From contig SMSO01000037.1 in the NCBI GenBank assembly GCA_004764695.1, positions 480,247-544,246 on the forward strand: a stretch of DNA of 64,000 bases, given 5' to 3'. Under the pieces are notes generated by a model. It did not search any database and was not told the origin of the DNA. It was given only the letters and a program-made list of their open reading frames with translations. Position numbers and translations under genes: made by a program. This document shows, piece after piece, positions 1 through 11,910 of the stretch (within the stretch, counting starts at the first letter, position 1; the number at the start of each line of letters is the position of its first letter). This stretch comes from Schizochytrium sp. TIO01 (lineage: Eukaryota > Sar > Bigyra > Thraustochytrida > Thraustochytriidae).

Positions 1-1399
1 GATGATTTGGTGTTCCTGAAGCTTGTCTTTCTTGGTAATCTTTTTCGATCTCTACTATCCCGATTAGCCATATATAGTTCAAACTATAAGAGTACCCTAT
101 TTACATATTACATGCAAGTAAAATCCCTCGTCTTGAAGCGCTAATTCTACTTTCTCATGGAGCAGGTTTCTCTAGAATGCGGTTACATAGTTGCTGTGTA
201 AGTCTTGCGCCAGACTATCTCCCATATACCATCCTAGACACAAAAAGCCACAAGATAGTCAATACAAGGATTGCACAAAGTTGTTGCTAACAGCTGAATA
301 ACAGCGCTCTTTCCGATTCTGATCAAAATAATTACAACATACAAAAGCGATTATTTGTTTTCGAAAAGCAAGTGCTTCATGCCTTTGGCAAGCGGTTACC
401 TTTGGAATTTTCAGACAGGGTTAATTACAAAAGACTCTATGGCGACGTCTGATTTCGTGATGCGATGAGATCGTTACCTCGCATAGAATGATTAAGATAA
501 TGTCATTGATTGCACACTTGTGAAAAGGTTGTTGAGCAAGCACAGTCACCAAGTAGCACTGTTTTTCATGTTAGCCTTCCGTACATGGCAATTTGACCGC
601 TAAGGTATACATTTCCTGCCTGCATTGTTTCTATCTTTTCTCTTTTCTGTTTGTCTTCATCTTGCTCTAGTTAAGTGTTTTAAAATACTTGCCAAACAAA
701 ACTACGCTGTACTATCTATATTTATGAATATGATTGAGTTGTCTGTTACGCAGATTTTGGTGTTGCGAAAAGTACTTTTTATACGTCGTCACAGAAAAAA
801 AAATAAAAATATATAAATACCCAGGCATATTTTTTTTATTCAATCCCCCCAAACCGTGAAACGGAGTTCACAGCTATTGTGAGGTGCTGCGGTAGAAATT
901 TACTCAGCCAGCTTCCTTAACGCCTCTTCTCAGACGCGATTGATGAGGCGCGTCAACTCTGGTACTCACATGGCTGTACATTATACATGATGCACAAAGT
1001 AGCAAACACAAGTACACACCTTGAGAACTGATTTGGGGACTCGGGCGCGGAATCCAAGGTCCCAGGATTCGCCGCGCGAGGTAAAGAACGCGCATGGCCG
1101 TGCTTTAAAGGCAAGTGAAGAAGGAGGCGATCCAGAGAAAATATTTTACTCGCTTGAAAGTTGATAGTTGACTTTGCGCAGGCACTTTTGAGGAAACTAT
1201 ATGTACAACAAGAATAGAAGGCATAAAGCAAAGCAAACTATTGTGCGAGAACCCAAGGTTCTACTTTAGAGTTCAAGCTCTAGCCTAGTGACGAAGGTAG
1301 TTCTCAGAACCTGAACGTGCAGTAGTCAACGCTATCGCGGCAAGGCTAAGGATCCCGCCAGCCACCTGGCTTGGTGGCCAGTGGCCTGCGGTCAACACC
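1..1399. other. Spacer upstream of the first gene, no gene seen
   Basis: AT-rich DNA with only short reading frames in several frames and no recognisable domain. The last few hundred bases before 1400 presumably hold the promoter and leader of the next gene, but no clear TATA or initiator element could be assigned. Confidence 0.5.
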
Positions 1400-2320
1400 A
1401 TGGTGTACTTTGTCTATTCAAGCGAATATGAAATGGAGCCCGGTGCTGACTTCTTGCACTCGCTCTCGATTGCAGAGAATGGTCTCTATCAGCAGGAGTT
1501 CGCAGATCGCCCAAAAACCGAAAATCGAAGTAGAAGCCATGGACAGATGCGCCAAGGACGTCGATCTCCACCGAGAGCTCCACGAGCACCTCGAAATGCA
1601 GGGCCTGCAAACTCACAGGAAGAACACCAACACATTGGCCGCTCTAACAAGGTCAGTTTGAACAAAGGCTCGGGCATGTCAAGGCGCCCGAATACTAGTC
1701 AATCACTGAGGAGGACAAACAGAAGTGGACATGAATCATCGGTGGCAAGTCTACCCTCACCTGTCGCCAGAGGCTCTGTTGGCCAGAGCTCCCGACGTGA
1801 GGCTTGGCCCCTAGATCGACAAGGTCAGCGAACTCGACGGCGGTCCCCGTCACCTCATCGAGCAAAATCACCAAATGGGCGGCACGTGGAAGGCGCTTTG
1901 TCGCCCAAGTATATTCCAGCTGCAACTAGCTATCAAGAGTTGAGTATTTCTGATCGTCGCCTTGGCAATGAGGCAATCAAGACTATTTTGGATCGTGGCC
2001 GTACCCATAACGGGCTGATTGAGCGAGCTCAGGCAAGTGTCGATACTTCAGAGCCTCGCACGCTTAGTATCAATCGCTGGCATCAGACCATGCGTATGCG
2101 TGACCCAATGCCTGAGCTGGAACTCCCCAAGGATGTTAAATTACATTCCAGCTGGACACAACTGGCAGAACTCAAGTGGCGAAAGGACTGGCATGAGCGT
2201 TTGCTAAAAAGCACAAAGTCTAATATTGACGTTCAACTGCCTAAGCATGTCAAGGTGTACCAGCGGCGAAAGAAAGAAGAGTTACGTAAGCTTGTTCAAG
2301 GCGATCGTGTAATCACGTGA
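1400..2320 (+). CDS. Basic, Ser/Arg-rich protein of unknown function (306 aa)
   Basis: I do not recognise this protein. The ATG at 1400 sits in a good context (CACCATGG) and the frame runs uninterrupted to TGA at 2318-2320. The first ~170 residues are Ser/Arg/Pro/Gln-rich and probably disordered. The last ~120 residues look more structured: they begin near SISDRRLGNEAIK, contain several Trp-containing amphipathic stretches (NRWHQ, SSWTQLAELKWRKDWHERLL) and end in a basic helix-like segment (YQRRKKEELRKLV). There is no signal peptide or membrane segment. The high Arg/Lys content is compatible with a nuclear or RNA-associated protein, which is inference. It converges with the cytochrome b5-domain gene downstream. 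Confidence 0.75.
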   Translation: MVYFVYSSEYEMEPGADFLHSLSIAENGLYQQEFADRPKTENRSRSHGQMRQGRRSPPRAPRAPRNAGPANSQEEHQHIGRSNKVSLNKGSGMSRRPNTSQSLRRTNRSGHESSVASLPSPVARGSVGQSSRREAWPLDRQGQRTRRRSPSPHRAKSPNGRHVEGALSPKYIPAATSYQELSISDRRLGNEAIKTILDRGRTHNGLIERAQASVDTSEPRTLSINRWHQTMRMRDPMPELELPKDVKLHSSWTQLAELKWRKDWHERLLKSTKSNIDVQLPKHVKVYQRRKKEELRKLVQGDRVIT

Positions 2321-3325
2321 CCTTATTTTAGACGCTCAGCCCGCTCGAATCGTTCTCTGGTTGCCCAAAGAAGACCAGACGGCTGATCTCGAGTAGCTGC
2401 TATTCTAACCCGTTTAATGGGTTACACCACATAAACCTGATGAGATTAACTTCCAGATGAATACTTTGTTTTCTTGCTTGTTTTCTTCTTACTATTTTCT
2501 GGATTTTAAAGGGTGCAGATTTTGGGTGCAGTTGAAAAATGTTCTTTTCTGAGTAGTGCTCCAGTTTCCTATTCAAACCTCCTCAGAAGCCTTGTAATAA
2601 TAAATTTTGACATTTTGTGCGCAGCAATCATGGACCCATGTGAATATCAGCGAGGTTACTGTTGTTCTTTCCATCTGAGCTAGACATACTCATGACCTCA
2701 GTTGTTCACACAATATTGACAAACGAAATTTTTGGGATTAACAAGTTTACAATACAATTCATTCATACATTGATTTATTCATTGGTTCACTTATTATTAT
2801 GACGTACAAACAGCAGCAGTAGCAGAATATGATGCAAAAACTGCAGCAATGGTGGTGAAAAAGAAGACTTGAGCATGATCCAGCATTAATTAACTGGAGC
2901 GCAACACACAACCTTGGGCCTCCTTTCATTTCCTTTTCCTTTTCCATTTCTCCAAATTACTAACCAGGGAATCTTGTTTTAAAGGGAGAAATGCCCCCCA
3001 AAAGGGTGTATGGTCTTTTGACTAATCAATATCAGAAAGGAAGCGACATTTACAGAATGAAATGGGCTCTCCGATGGAATCCACAGTCCAAATGTATCAC
3101 TGAGAAGAAATCACGAGCAGGCATGAGGAGGAGGGGCTCCAACATGAATAAGTATGCAGACGATGTCCCAGCATCTAACAAAGCGGTATTTTAAATCCAT
3201 ACTCTGGCAGGAAGAGAAACAAATCAAGCATCTTGTGCTGATGATTGAGTGCCTAAGGCGGGTAGGAGAAATGCAGGCTTAATAGCATGCAGAAGCATGC
3301 TCAAATATTGCAAGCCAACATTACA
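2321..3325. other. Convergent spacer, no gene seen
   Basis: This is about 1 kb between two convergent genes. It is AT-rich, with AATAATAAA-like possible polyadenylation sequence near 2598. Short open frames occur (for example 2991-3194, plus strand), but none has a recognisable domain. Confidence 0.45.
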
Positions 3326-4675
3326 TCACGAAATAACACAACTTTCTTGGTCTTTCTCTGAAGGTGGCGGAGTTGGAACAGATCGAGCGAGGTGCGAGCG
3401 AGGACGGTTCTTGCGGCGAGCACTTGCACGCGAAATACTGGCCATCTTCGCGCACTCCTGAGGCGTAGGGCAGTCACTAAGACTCTTATCATCATGTTTG
3501 TGATCTGAGAATGTCTTGACAGCACTGTAATGGTCTGCTGCGCGAGGGGAGTCCGCATTTTGTACATTGGGTTTTACTCCTGGTTTTGCAGGGCGGTTTT
3601 TGCAGACAGCTAGCGTACCAATTTTGTACTTGGGCCAAAGCTTATTCTTAGAGAACTTTGTGTGGAAGTCAAAATCTGCAGATGCATCCTCCCCCGCCCT
3701 GGCCAGTATCGATTTAAAACCCCCTGGGTGTTTGCGTACATACCTCGTCACATCATATACAACTCCATGAGCAGTGATCCAGCAGTCATCTGCCGTGCAA
3801 TGTTTTCGAACCTGTTCCGGCGTATACATACCAACGAGCGGTTGAACCGTCACGCAGTCCATTCTTTGACACCTTCTGCACACCACTGGTGTTCTCGCCA
3901 CTGCCGATACGCTTCCGCTCTGCTGTTCCCTCGACACCTGTTCCGATACTCTCACCTTCGGCGTTGCCTCCGCCACCTCCTTGAGGGTCTCCTTGCCTGG
4001 CTCCAGAACCATGTCCTCAATGTCTACCTCAATCTCCTGAAGTGAATACGTCCTGGTCACTGGGGACATTCCCATAGTCTCGTCCCTGTCTTTATCCGCT
4101 TCCAGCATTTGCCCCGGCATCCTTGCAGACAGGGAAAACGCCCTTCTCCGCGCTGTTCCCTCGCGGGCAATGCCCTCACGCTTTGCAACATCATTGCCAC
4201 TTGTCCCAGGGCCCTCCTCCTGTGAAGCTTCTGTGTTTTCTGCATCGCCCTCGCCGTTCTTTGAGCCCTGCTCAAACACAGTCAGACCGCAAGCGCAGTA
4301 CTCGTAGCGCGCTGAAGAAAGAGATCGAGGTCTCCGACGAATGGACGAGGCAGCCTTGGAGGCATTTTTAAGGTCCCCGGTGGGAGACGAGGCCGCAGTC
4401 AAAGTTGATTCTGCGAGGGTCTCTGCAGGAGCTCCTGGTCCAGGGTTGGTGGACGAGGGTGGAGTTTGGGCAGGAAAACTCGACGAGCTCGAGGAGTAGG
4501 AGTAGGAGGAGGGGACGAAGGCAGCATCGGCCGCTGGCGCAGACGAGGCCGGAGTGGCAGTGGAAAGGGGCGGAGACTTGGAGGGCTGGTTCGGGCTGAG
4601 AGGCATCCTGTGGTGGCGGCAGGAGGCGGCGCGGGGGCCTCCCACCGCAAGCGCCACCGTCGCGGTCTCCATCAT
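3326..4675 (-). CDS. Cytochrome b5-like heme-binding domain protein with a C-terminal CaaX-type motif
   Basis: From the ATG at 4675 the protein is 449 aa. Residues ~1-280 are low complexity (Ser/Pro/Ala/Glu) and probably disordered. A cytochrome b5-like domain follows at ~283-358: it starts YTPEQVRKH, has the diagnostic HPGG (316-319) with the first axial His, and a second candidate axial His in DFHTKF near 338. A Cys pair pattern (CRRCQR) lies just before it. The last four residues are CVIS, a canonical CaaX prenylation motif, preceded by a basic stretch. There is no C-terminal hydrophobic anchor, unlike classical ER cytochrome b5. I infer a heme protein tethered to membranes by prenylation. 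An upstream in-frame ATG at 4819 would add 48 hydrophobic residues encoded partly by a TTTC microsatellite. I prefer 4675 because that extension looks like translated simple repeat. Confidence 0.8.
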   Translation of the reverse strand: MMETATVALAVGGPRAASCRHHRMPLSPNQPSKSPPLSTATPASSAPAADAAFVPSSYSYSSSSSSFPAQTPPSSTNPGPGAPAETLAESTLTAASSPTGDLKNASKAASSIRRRPRSLSSARYEYCACGLTVFEQGSKNGEGDAENTEASQEEGPGTSGNDVAKREGIAREGTARRRAFSLSARMPGQMLEADKDRDETMGMSPVTRTYSLQEIEVDIEDMVLEPGKETLKEVAEATPKVRVSEQVSREQQSGSVSAVARTPVVCRRCQRMDCVTVQPLVGMYTPEQVRKHCTADDCWITAHGVVYDVTRYVRKHPGGFKSILARAGEDASADFDFHTKFSKNKLWPKYKIGTLAVCKNRPAKPGVKPNVQNADSPRAADHYSAVKTFSDHKHDDKSLSDCPTPQECAKMASISRASARRKNRPRSHLARSVPTPPPSEKDQESCVIS

Positions 4676-4819
4676 CGCAGACAGCGAAAGAGAAATGGAA
4701 ACAGGCAAAGACAACGCAAGAAATAAACAGAAAGAAAAAACCAGGAAAAGAGAGAAAGAAAGAAAGAAAGGGAATTGCTTAGGCACTCTATAGTTGAATG
4801 TCCCTACAGTGTGGATCAT
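4676..4819 (-). other. Possible hydrophobic N-terminal extension of the cytochrome b5 gene
   Basis: This in-frame open extension (ATG 4819 to the ATG pair at 4675/4672) would encode ~48 residues very rich in Phe/Leu/Ser, resembling a signal anchor. The coding DNA overlaps a (GAAA/TTTC) simple repeat at 4750-4771. It may equally be 5' untranslated leader. Confidence 0.3.
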
Positions 4820-4845
4820 AAAGTACCTGAATAGAACGCGCCTCA

Positions 4846-4953
4846 GTGATATGTATGCATCTATGAATGTATGTATTATGTAGTTTTTGTATGTATGCAG
4901 TTTTTATATGTAGTTTTTGTATGTATGTATTTTTTATATGTATGTATGTATGT
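4846..4953. repeat. Degenerate ATGT tetranucleotide repeat
   Basis: Imperfect runs of ATGT interspersed with AGTTTTTGT units, immediately upstream of the cytochrome b5 gene. Simple-sequence DNA. Confidence 0.8.
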
Positions 4954-5292
4954 GGTGGAGAAAGAAGAAGCTCGCGGTGCTAGTAGTGCCTATGGCCTCG
5001 CGTAGGACTTCAGAACTTTCAAGCTCTTCTTACGCTGTGTTTTATTTCACTTTAACTTTTAATGCTTTGTATAATAAAATTATATTTATTCTCATATGAT
5101 CCTTCGATGCAACTTTCTATTTAAGTTGTTTAATTTGTTTTTATTTTTATTAGAAATTGCTTTTAGAAATCAGTTAACTTTAATTCATTAGTGTGTTATT
5201 TTCGGACGCCACGATCAATTTCACTGCAAACTTTGGGGAACGTCTGTGTCGTTGGTGAATCGCGCAGTTGCAGGAGGATAAATCGGTCTGTT
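4954..5292. other. Spacer, nothing recognised
   Basis: AT-rich sequence without a supported gene. It precedes a possible signal-peptide exon. Confidence 0.4.
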
Positions 5293-5421
5293 ATGCGTCG
5301 AGCAAGGACTGCTGCGGCGCTACTCTTTCTCAGCTTCTCCTCCGCGCTGAAGCTTGCCTTCGCTAAATCCACCGCTGTTTCTCGCTATGTTGTATGTGCT
5401 GACCCGCTCATGTCGCACAAG
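5293..5421 (+). CDS. Possible first exon encoding a signal peptide
   Basis: The ATG at 5293 starts a frame with an N-terminus typical of a secretory signal: MRRAR, then a hydrophobic core (AAALLFLSF), then an Ala-x-Ala-like cleavage region (LAFAKS). After codon AAG at 5419-5421 comes GTGAGC, a good eukaryotic splice donor. Without splicing the frame stops at 5431-5433, giving a 46-aa peptide. A plausible acceptor (CTACAG) ends at about 6151, and the following sequence is in phase for 22 codons before a TAG. A later open stretch (6519-6741, plus) could be another exon. The protein family is not recognised. The other genes here are intronless, so splicing is unproven. Confidence 0.3.
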
Positions 5422-5582
5422 GTGAGCAAATGAATGCCTTCTGCCTAAGCCACACATACGCGATACCGTAGGTGTACACGGGGTCGGGTGGGACCGCGCA
5501 GCGCCTAAAGAGCAAACGCTAGTATTGGCTAGCTGGCTACTAGGCAGGCTCTTAGGGCGTGGATGCTGGGGAAGAACTGATC

Positions 5583-5651
5583 GATCCTACAGGTGATCGA
5601 TTGATTCACTGATTCATTGATTCATTGATTCATTGACTGACTGACTGACTC
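5583..5651. repeat. GATT/GACT tetranucleotide tract
   Basis: Tandem TGATTCAT and TGAC units, imperfect. It would lie inside the proposed first intron if the 5293 exon is real. Confidence 0.8.
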
Positions 5652-7272
5652 GAAAGTGACATCGACCCTCCATCCTTTGGGGCCCTGCTCCATTCTGTGC
5701 GGAGAGGGCTCTCTTCGTGTCAGTTAGTTCGCTGGGCAATCAGCTCGAACCGGTGAGCTGCTTAGTACCTCAGAACTTCAGCCAAAAGAAAGGGAGAAAG
5801 AGAGGGAAAACAAACACAGAGAAAGCCAGGAACGAGTAAAACCTAAGTAGGTGTAGGTAAGTTAGTTAGTTAGGAGCTTAGTAAATAAGTAAATAAGTAA
5901 AGGTACCACCAAAGTTTATTTATTCCCTCACTTCTCTTTTCCCTCTTTCTATTCTTTTATCTCTGGGCAAACAGTGAATTATTAGGTGTGTTTTTTTCTT
6001 TCTTTCTTTTTTTACAGTCACAACAATTATTTTCAACTCTAAGAAAGAGACAGGAAAAAGTAAAACTGTGTATTTTATTCTCGACTGGGACTGCTAGGGG
6101 TACTGCATAGGGGAGGCTAGGCCTGTGCATTTTGCTACACCTTCAATCTACAGGACCGAGTGACTTTTAAAGCGAATAGAGTGAAGGTCACTTGGCTTGT
6201 GGAAACCAGGGCCGCCTAGCTCAGCTGAGCACAGCGTATATCTGGCCGCCTGGACTGGCACTGGGCAGCATAGAACAACCTCCATGGACGCCATGACACG
6301 CAGGTCTGCCACATCAAAGCAAACTTATGGCAGCTCTCCGAAAACCATCTCCACCTTGAAAAGCCATCCTGAAGAAAAGTTCAGCTTTTAAAAGAAAGGA
6401 GTTAAAGGTTTTTTGTTTGTTTTTTCCTCCGCGGACCAGGCCTATTTTAAAATAAAATAAAAATTATATTCATTCATAACATTAAATTAAATTAAATTAA
6501 AAAAAAAAAAAAAAGTAATTAGAATTATATTGCCTTCATTCCCGCGATAGAGCAAACGCAGTCTGCAACGATGTGCAATTCAAGCCTGAGAAGTCTGCCG
6601 GTGCCCGCAATAATGCACTTAGCCAACCAGGTATCGCCCGGCCGTCATATTCTCGCCCGAGTTCCACTGCATCTCGTGCGCAAACTACACTTGATTCTAT
6701 CGGTTCATGTGCGACAATCTTCGATGCCTTAATTTATTTTTGAGACAGCGGCGTCTTTTATTACTTTACTTGCCTCTCGAAGGGTTTATTGAGACAAACA
6801 AAGTAAAGTCTTTGACCTCGAATCGAAGACGGTCTCGCCGCTGCAAACCGGGATAGCCTGCGCAGGCGGCCCCGAGGCAGCTCCTCCGGGGAGATCGGGG
6901 CAGGCCCGGGCCGGCCCAGGCGGTCGCCGCAGAGAGCAGCTGGCGTCTGCAGCGGAAGGCTCCACTCAGCCTTCAGCGAAGCCAGAACTCGAACTCGAAC
7001 GAAGGAAGACGAAGAACTGGCGGTGGAATCGAAGCAAAACCAGTTGAGAAACATACATACAGAATACAGAATCAATGCCGACTACGCGCCAATGACTGCG
7101 CAGGCCTTGAGGCAACGGTGCGCTCGACCCAAATCCCGCAAGCCTTCCGAAGACGAAGACGAAGGCTCGGGCTGGAGCTGGGAGCTGGCGGAGGAGAAGT
7201 CTTCGCAAAGGCTTTGCTCGTCAAAGGCGAGGAATGCAATTCCTCAGGTCAGGACCTGAACGAGAGAGCGAG

Positions 7273-7314
7273 TTCTTCTTCTTCTTCTTCTTCTTCTTCT
7301 TCTTCTTCTTCTTC
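7273..7314. repeat. (TTC)n trinucleotide repeat
   Basis: About 14 perfect TTC units. In one frame they would encode polyserine, in another polyphenylalanine. No supported gene contains them. Confidence 0.9.
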
Positions 7315-7865
7315 TGCTTCGAGTGCAACGAAGAAGACCACCGAAAGCCTAGACCCTCACAAAGGCGAGCGCCACTCACACTGCGCACTCCTCACTCGCT
7401 CTCGACGTCCCAGCGAGGCACCCGGAGAACCTGCTGCAGCATCAGCTTGCTTCATCAGAGCCACGCTGCTGCGTTCGATCGATCGACATCGAACTGAGAC
7501 GATCTGCAACAAAACAAGAGGCACTGTGAAATGGTCCGTCGTACGGTAGATCAACGAACTCCAGTTGAAGGTCTCTTTGATTCGCTGATCTGTCTATTTG
7601 TTTGTTTGATTGTTTGATTATTTATTTATTCATTGATTTATTTTTATGAAATTTAGCTATTACAATAAATTCCAAGGGGAGACAAGCAAAGAGGCGGATA
7701 GACAGCTTGGTGGAGAATAGATAAACGTGCCGGGGACGGGACCCTCGTGCCGCAAAGGAGTGTCTTGGAGCAGAAGAGATCGAACGCACGCAGTGTCAGT
7801 CACGGCTCTCGGCGGCGCTTGTGTGCAGGGCGTGTTGGTTTGGTTTCGACACGAAACACTGTGTA

Positions 7866-7920
<55 letters not shown>

Positions 7921-7970
7921 ATTTCTTTCTTTCTTTCTTTTTTTCTTTCTTTCCTTCTTTCTTTCTCGCG
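7866..7970. repeat. (TTGA)n followed by (TTTC)n
   Basis: Roughly 13 perfect TTGA units (7866-7920) pass directly into a TTTC-rich tract (7921-7970). Confidence 0.9.
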
Positions 7971-10900
7971 AAGGCAGCGTAGAATAGGCTGGTGTACTAT
8001 ATTACCTATTTTACGGACATCGCAGCGAACCGAACTGAAAGAAACCGATCGGAGAGAGGTCTTTATACTGGTTTCTACTGCTTCTTTTTGTCATCAGCCA
8101 AATCAAAGGCAGCCGCAGAGAGCCCTGGCTTTAGTGCATTTGTTGACGTACACGAGAAACAGCGGATCGTTTGGAGTACTTTCTCTTTTTCTTTCTTTTC
8201 CTTTTGATTACCGCAAAATAACTTGGAAAAAAAGAGACAGTGAGGCTACTTTTATTTGCCATTACCACCTCTACATTTTTAGCTGCACTACCTTACCTAT
8301 TCCAAAGTATTCAATTGCGAAGGGTATCAACGAAGGGAGAACTGCAAAGAACTAGCTCTGCTGTCGATTTACCCTAATACATTGCCAATCATGGTATTAC
8401 TGCCAGTATGTATTTTTTTTTTACTTTATTATTTTTTTTTAATTTTTTTTAACTTTACAAAGAATTTGATAATAGTAATAATAATAATTATTATATTATG
8501 TGAAATACAGCTACTTTTGTTTGTTTTTAAGTGTGCACAAACAAGCACAGGATGCGGAATGCGCTGCACTCGGCGTTGGACCCTGCGGGGGTCCGAGGAC
8601 GAGAGAACCGTGCATGATGGTGATCTACATCACGATTTACAAACCTATGGCGAGGAGTATTTACTGGCGCAGATAAACTTTCGATGTAGGTCAAATGCAT
8701 CGTAGTAGGTACCTACTGGTTCTCAGCTTGAATACTAGTTCTCAGCTCTTCAAGATGGGCGCTTAAAAGCATCGCTGATGGGATGCCATGCAGTGTGAGC
8801 TGGGCTGAATAGAATGGTTGAACACAAGAAGACATATCAATCTGTAAAGCTCGAAGAAGTCGCAGCAGTGAAAGTAGGGCCTTGATTCCTCGCTCGATTT
8901 ACCTCTTTATGAACCATCATAGCATGTACTGATTCTAGGGTACTTCTACTCGTAATCTCATGCCGCGAAACGGCATCATAGCGCTCGCTCGCGCCATCAT
9001 TACAATTGCTACCATCGCCGCTGTAAACAGTGGTAGTAGTAGTAGGCATTGAAAACGCTCGAGTCGCTACGTATTGAATGCCACGGTGGCAATATCATGG
9101 CAACTCAGAACCTTCGTGGTGGCCGCTAGCTGCTCGAAGCTGTTACGGCCGTTCTTGAAGTTGTTTTAATCTGTGATTGCAATGGGGTCTGAGATGACCA
9201 CATCTATTAAAAGCTGCGTTGGTATGAGCTTTCAATCCTCACGACGAACTTCGAGTTTGACAATACAGTAGTATCGATGTTGCTGATAACAAAGTTACGA
9301 AGGGCAGCGAATTATCAGAAAGGTCATATCGTGATAGCGACAGCAGGACCTCGACATCGTCAAAGAGCAAGCCGAAAATGTCCAGAGCAGTGAAAAGAAT
9401 GTGAAAATGAAAAAAACGAAACTACAATAATATAATTCGTAGCCTTGTAGGGTTTTAGCATTGGCCGCATCGCAACGAACATGATCCGATGCGTTTACGC
9501 GAATAAGTTGATTGACCTCCAGTCTGTCCATCCCTAACGCATCTGGCTGGGAGTCATTTGTGTCACCACGCTAAACATTGTTGATCGTTTCGCGCTACTG
9601 TAAGCAAAACTGTGGTCTTTGGTTTACAAAAGAAGAACACTTGCTTTGCAGAAAGCAGTAGTTTTTTACTGTTTTTGTGTTATTGTTACTGCTGATAATG
9701 ACATTGATCGTAGTGCCCTGTGCTGATGCGATAAAGTATAATTGTTTTTACATAATTTAGCACAACGCTAGGAAGAGAAGCTGCAGGAGGAATACCAGCC
9801 AATAGTCCTCCACTTCAAGAGAATATGAATGTGTTTTATTTTTATTTTAACAGAGCAAAGTCGTATTCACAGACGTTGTCTGTGTTCTGAAATCATGAAA
9901 CCCTGAAATAACAACCCCAATTGGAGTCAGTAAACTGTTTTTTTTTTTTTTTAATGGATACCAAATCAAGTCACAGAAACCTTGTGATCACTTTGTCGAT
10001 GAATTTCTAATAAAAAAATAAAAAGCATTGAATGACACCGGGAGAAGCTAGGGTCATTTTGAATAATAATAATAATAAATTACAAATATTCAATGCCTGT
10101 GTCTATAGTGGCGCCGTTGTAATTCATGCGAAAATATGAAAAGTCCGCCTCACACAAATGATATAAGAAGAAATTGAGCAACAACAACAACAGCAAAACA
10201 GATAACTAACATGGGGATACCTCTGAATATCGAAGGGGGTGTCGCAAAAAAGGTTCTGCATTGCCCATTCCCTTTAAAACCAAAAAAAAAAGTAAAATTT
10301 TGCATTACCAAAATCTTTACATTTGTAAGGAGTTGATTTTGTACAAAAGAGATTATCTAGCACGAAATAACATTCCTGATCTTTATCAAATTAAATGCAA
10401 GCTCCTCAGCAGAATTTTAAAGAACAAACATCAATCGTTACATTCCTTGGTGATGCTGAAAGGTGAACTGGTCAGCTAGAGGCTATAAGAAGACTTAGAA
10501 GGCTTACTTAAGCTCAGCTTTTGGAGCTAGCAATCTGCATTCCTTGATTGGTCTAAGTCGTGTTAGAATTAGTAGATATACTAAACGGGCTTGATCGATA
10601 ATATATATGGACGAAGAGGCTCGACTATTTACCTCTTTATCTATCAATTACGATTTCGACATGTTTATTCTATTGAATATGGTTGTTCACCTCTGTCCCT
10701 GAGTTCACGACCCCAAATCTAATATTCAAATTCTTTGCCCTAATTCCTCGAGGAATTCCAATGAAACACAAAGAGTTCAATCAACAATTTGACCCGTGCA
10801 TTTTTTCAAGTTAGGATCTCCGCAGGTAGCTTTAAACTTGGCATGCAATTGTAAAGCAGTTACAAAAGAATTTACTCATAGTTCAGGAATTCTTAGGTCT

Positions 10901-11910
10901 CTCTCTTAGAGAGGTGTACCAGGCAGTCAGTCACTACATAACACTATTAGCTTAGTGACATCAGAGAGAGAAATATTGGAATACTGACATCCGCAAGTAA
11001 ATATATGTAAAAAATAGAACAGCTCACAGCTAAGGGAAGTATATAGATACCCAACAAAGATAAGTCTCTATAACCTCGAGCCAATACTTAAACATGTAAA
11101 ATGTGCAGCAGCTTTCTCTTAGTTCTTGGCAAATGTAGACTCTATTTCGAACGTGATCTGTCGCTGAAAGTTGACCCTGCATCGTGAGACACACAAACAT
11201 AAAAAAAGCAAACTCCTAACCAAAACTTTTCTTTCTACCAATTCGTACTTTCTAACATGGGACAATCACATGTGTTTAGAAAATCGGTTCTCACGATCTA
11301 TTGATTGAAAGGGGCTACTGACGAGTACTGATCAATCTTCATGCGTGAAGACACTGTCAGTGGTAAGGTCAGGAAGAGACCGAGTCGACTTCCATTAAAG
11401 TTACGATAACATTCTCTTAACTATAAACATAGTAAATTGATGCCAAGTGCTAGCAGCATGGCGTATCGGTTCATCGCCAATGACCTAGGCCTCCCTTGAC
11501 TCGCAATATGTAATGCATCGTTTAAACTAAACCAAACATCAATCAAAGAGTTTGTTCTGAAATAGCTCGCCTGTGGCATGACATGAATCTTCCTTGGATA
11601 CTGAAGATCTGCTGACGACTGTCTAAACTATTCATACACGAGTTATTTACGCAGGGTAGGTAGAGGCCATCATGCATTTGTGCACGCATACACAGCACAG
11701 AAAGTAGAGTTGACACACTAGATACGTGCTGAACTCGCCGCCACAACCGGACTTGCACCTAGCACTACATACATCACTTAAATCTACTTGTTGTTCTAAT
11801 AAATTAATTTAAGTAAATACATTGAGATTAGTCCTCAACGTAGCCTAGGGAATTTCTTTTCACCTCAATTGATCAATGGAAGATTAGTCTTTGCAAAAAA
11901 GATTTAGGAA

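Larger units (their letters stand above)
5422..11910. other. Large spacer with simple repeats, no confident gene
   Basis: The left part (to ~8.4 kb) alternates GC-richer blocks (6.8-7.6 kb) with microsatellites: GATT/CATT units at 5583-5651, TTC at 7273-7314, TTGA at 7866-7920. The right part (8.4-11.9 kb) is AT-rich and nearly free of microsatellites. It has only short open frames (such as 10261-10479, which has no ATG start) and nothing recognisable. Confidence 0.5.

Noticed and set aside
7118-7549. 143-codon frame with polyserine
   Set aside because: It starts with GTG, its core is the TTC/TCT repeat, and overlapping frames are equally open.
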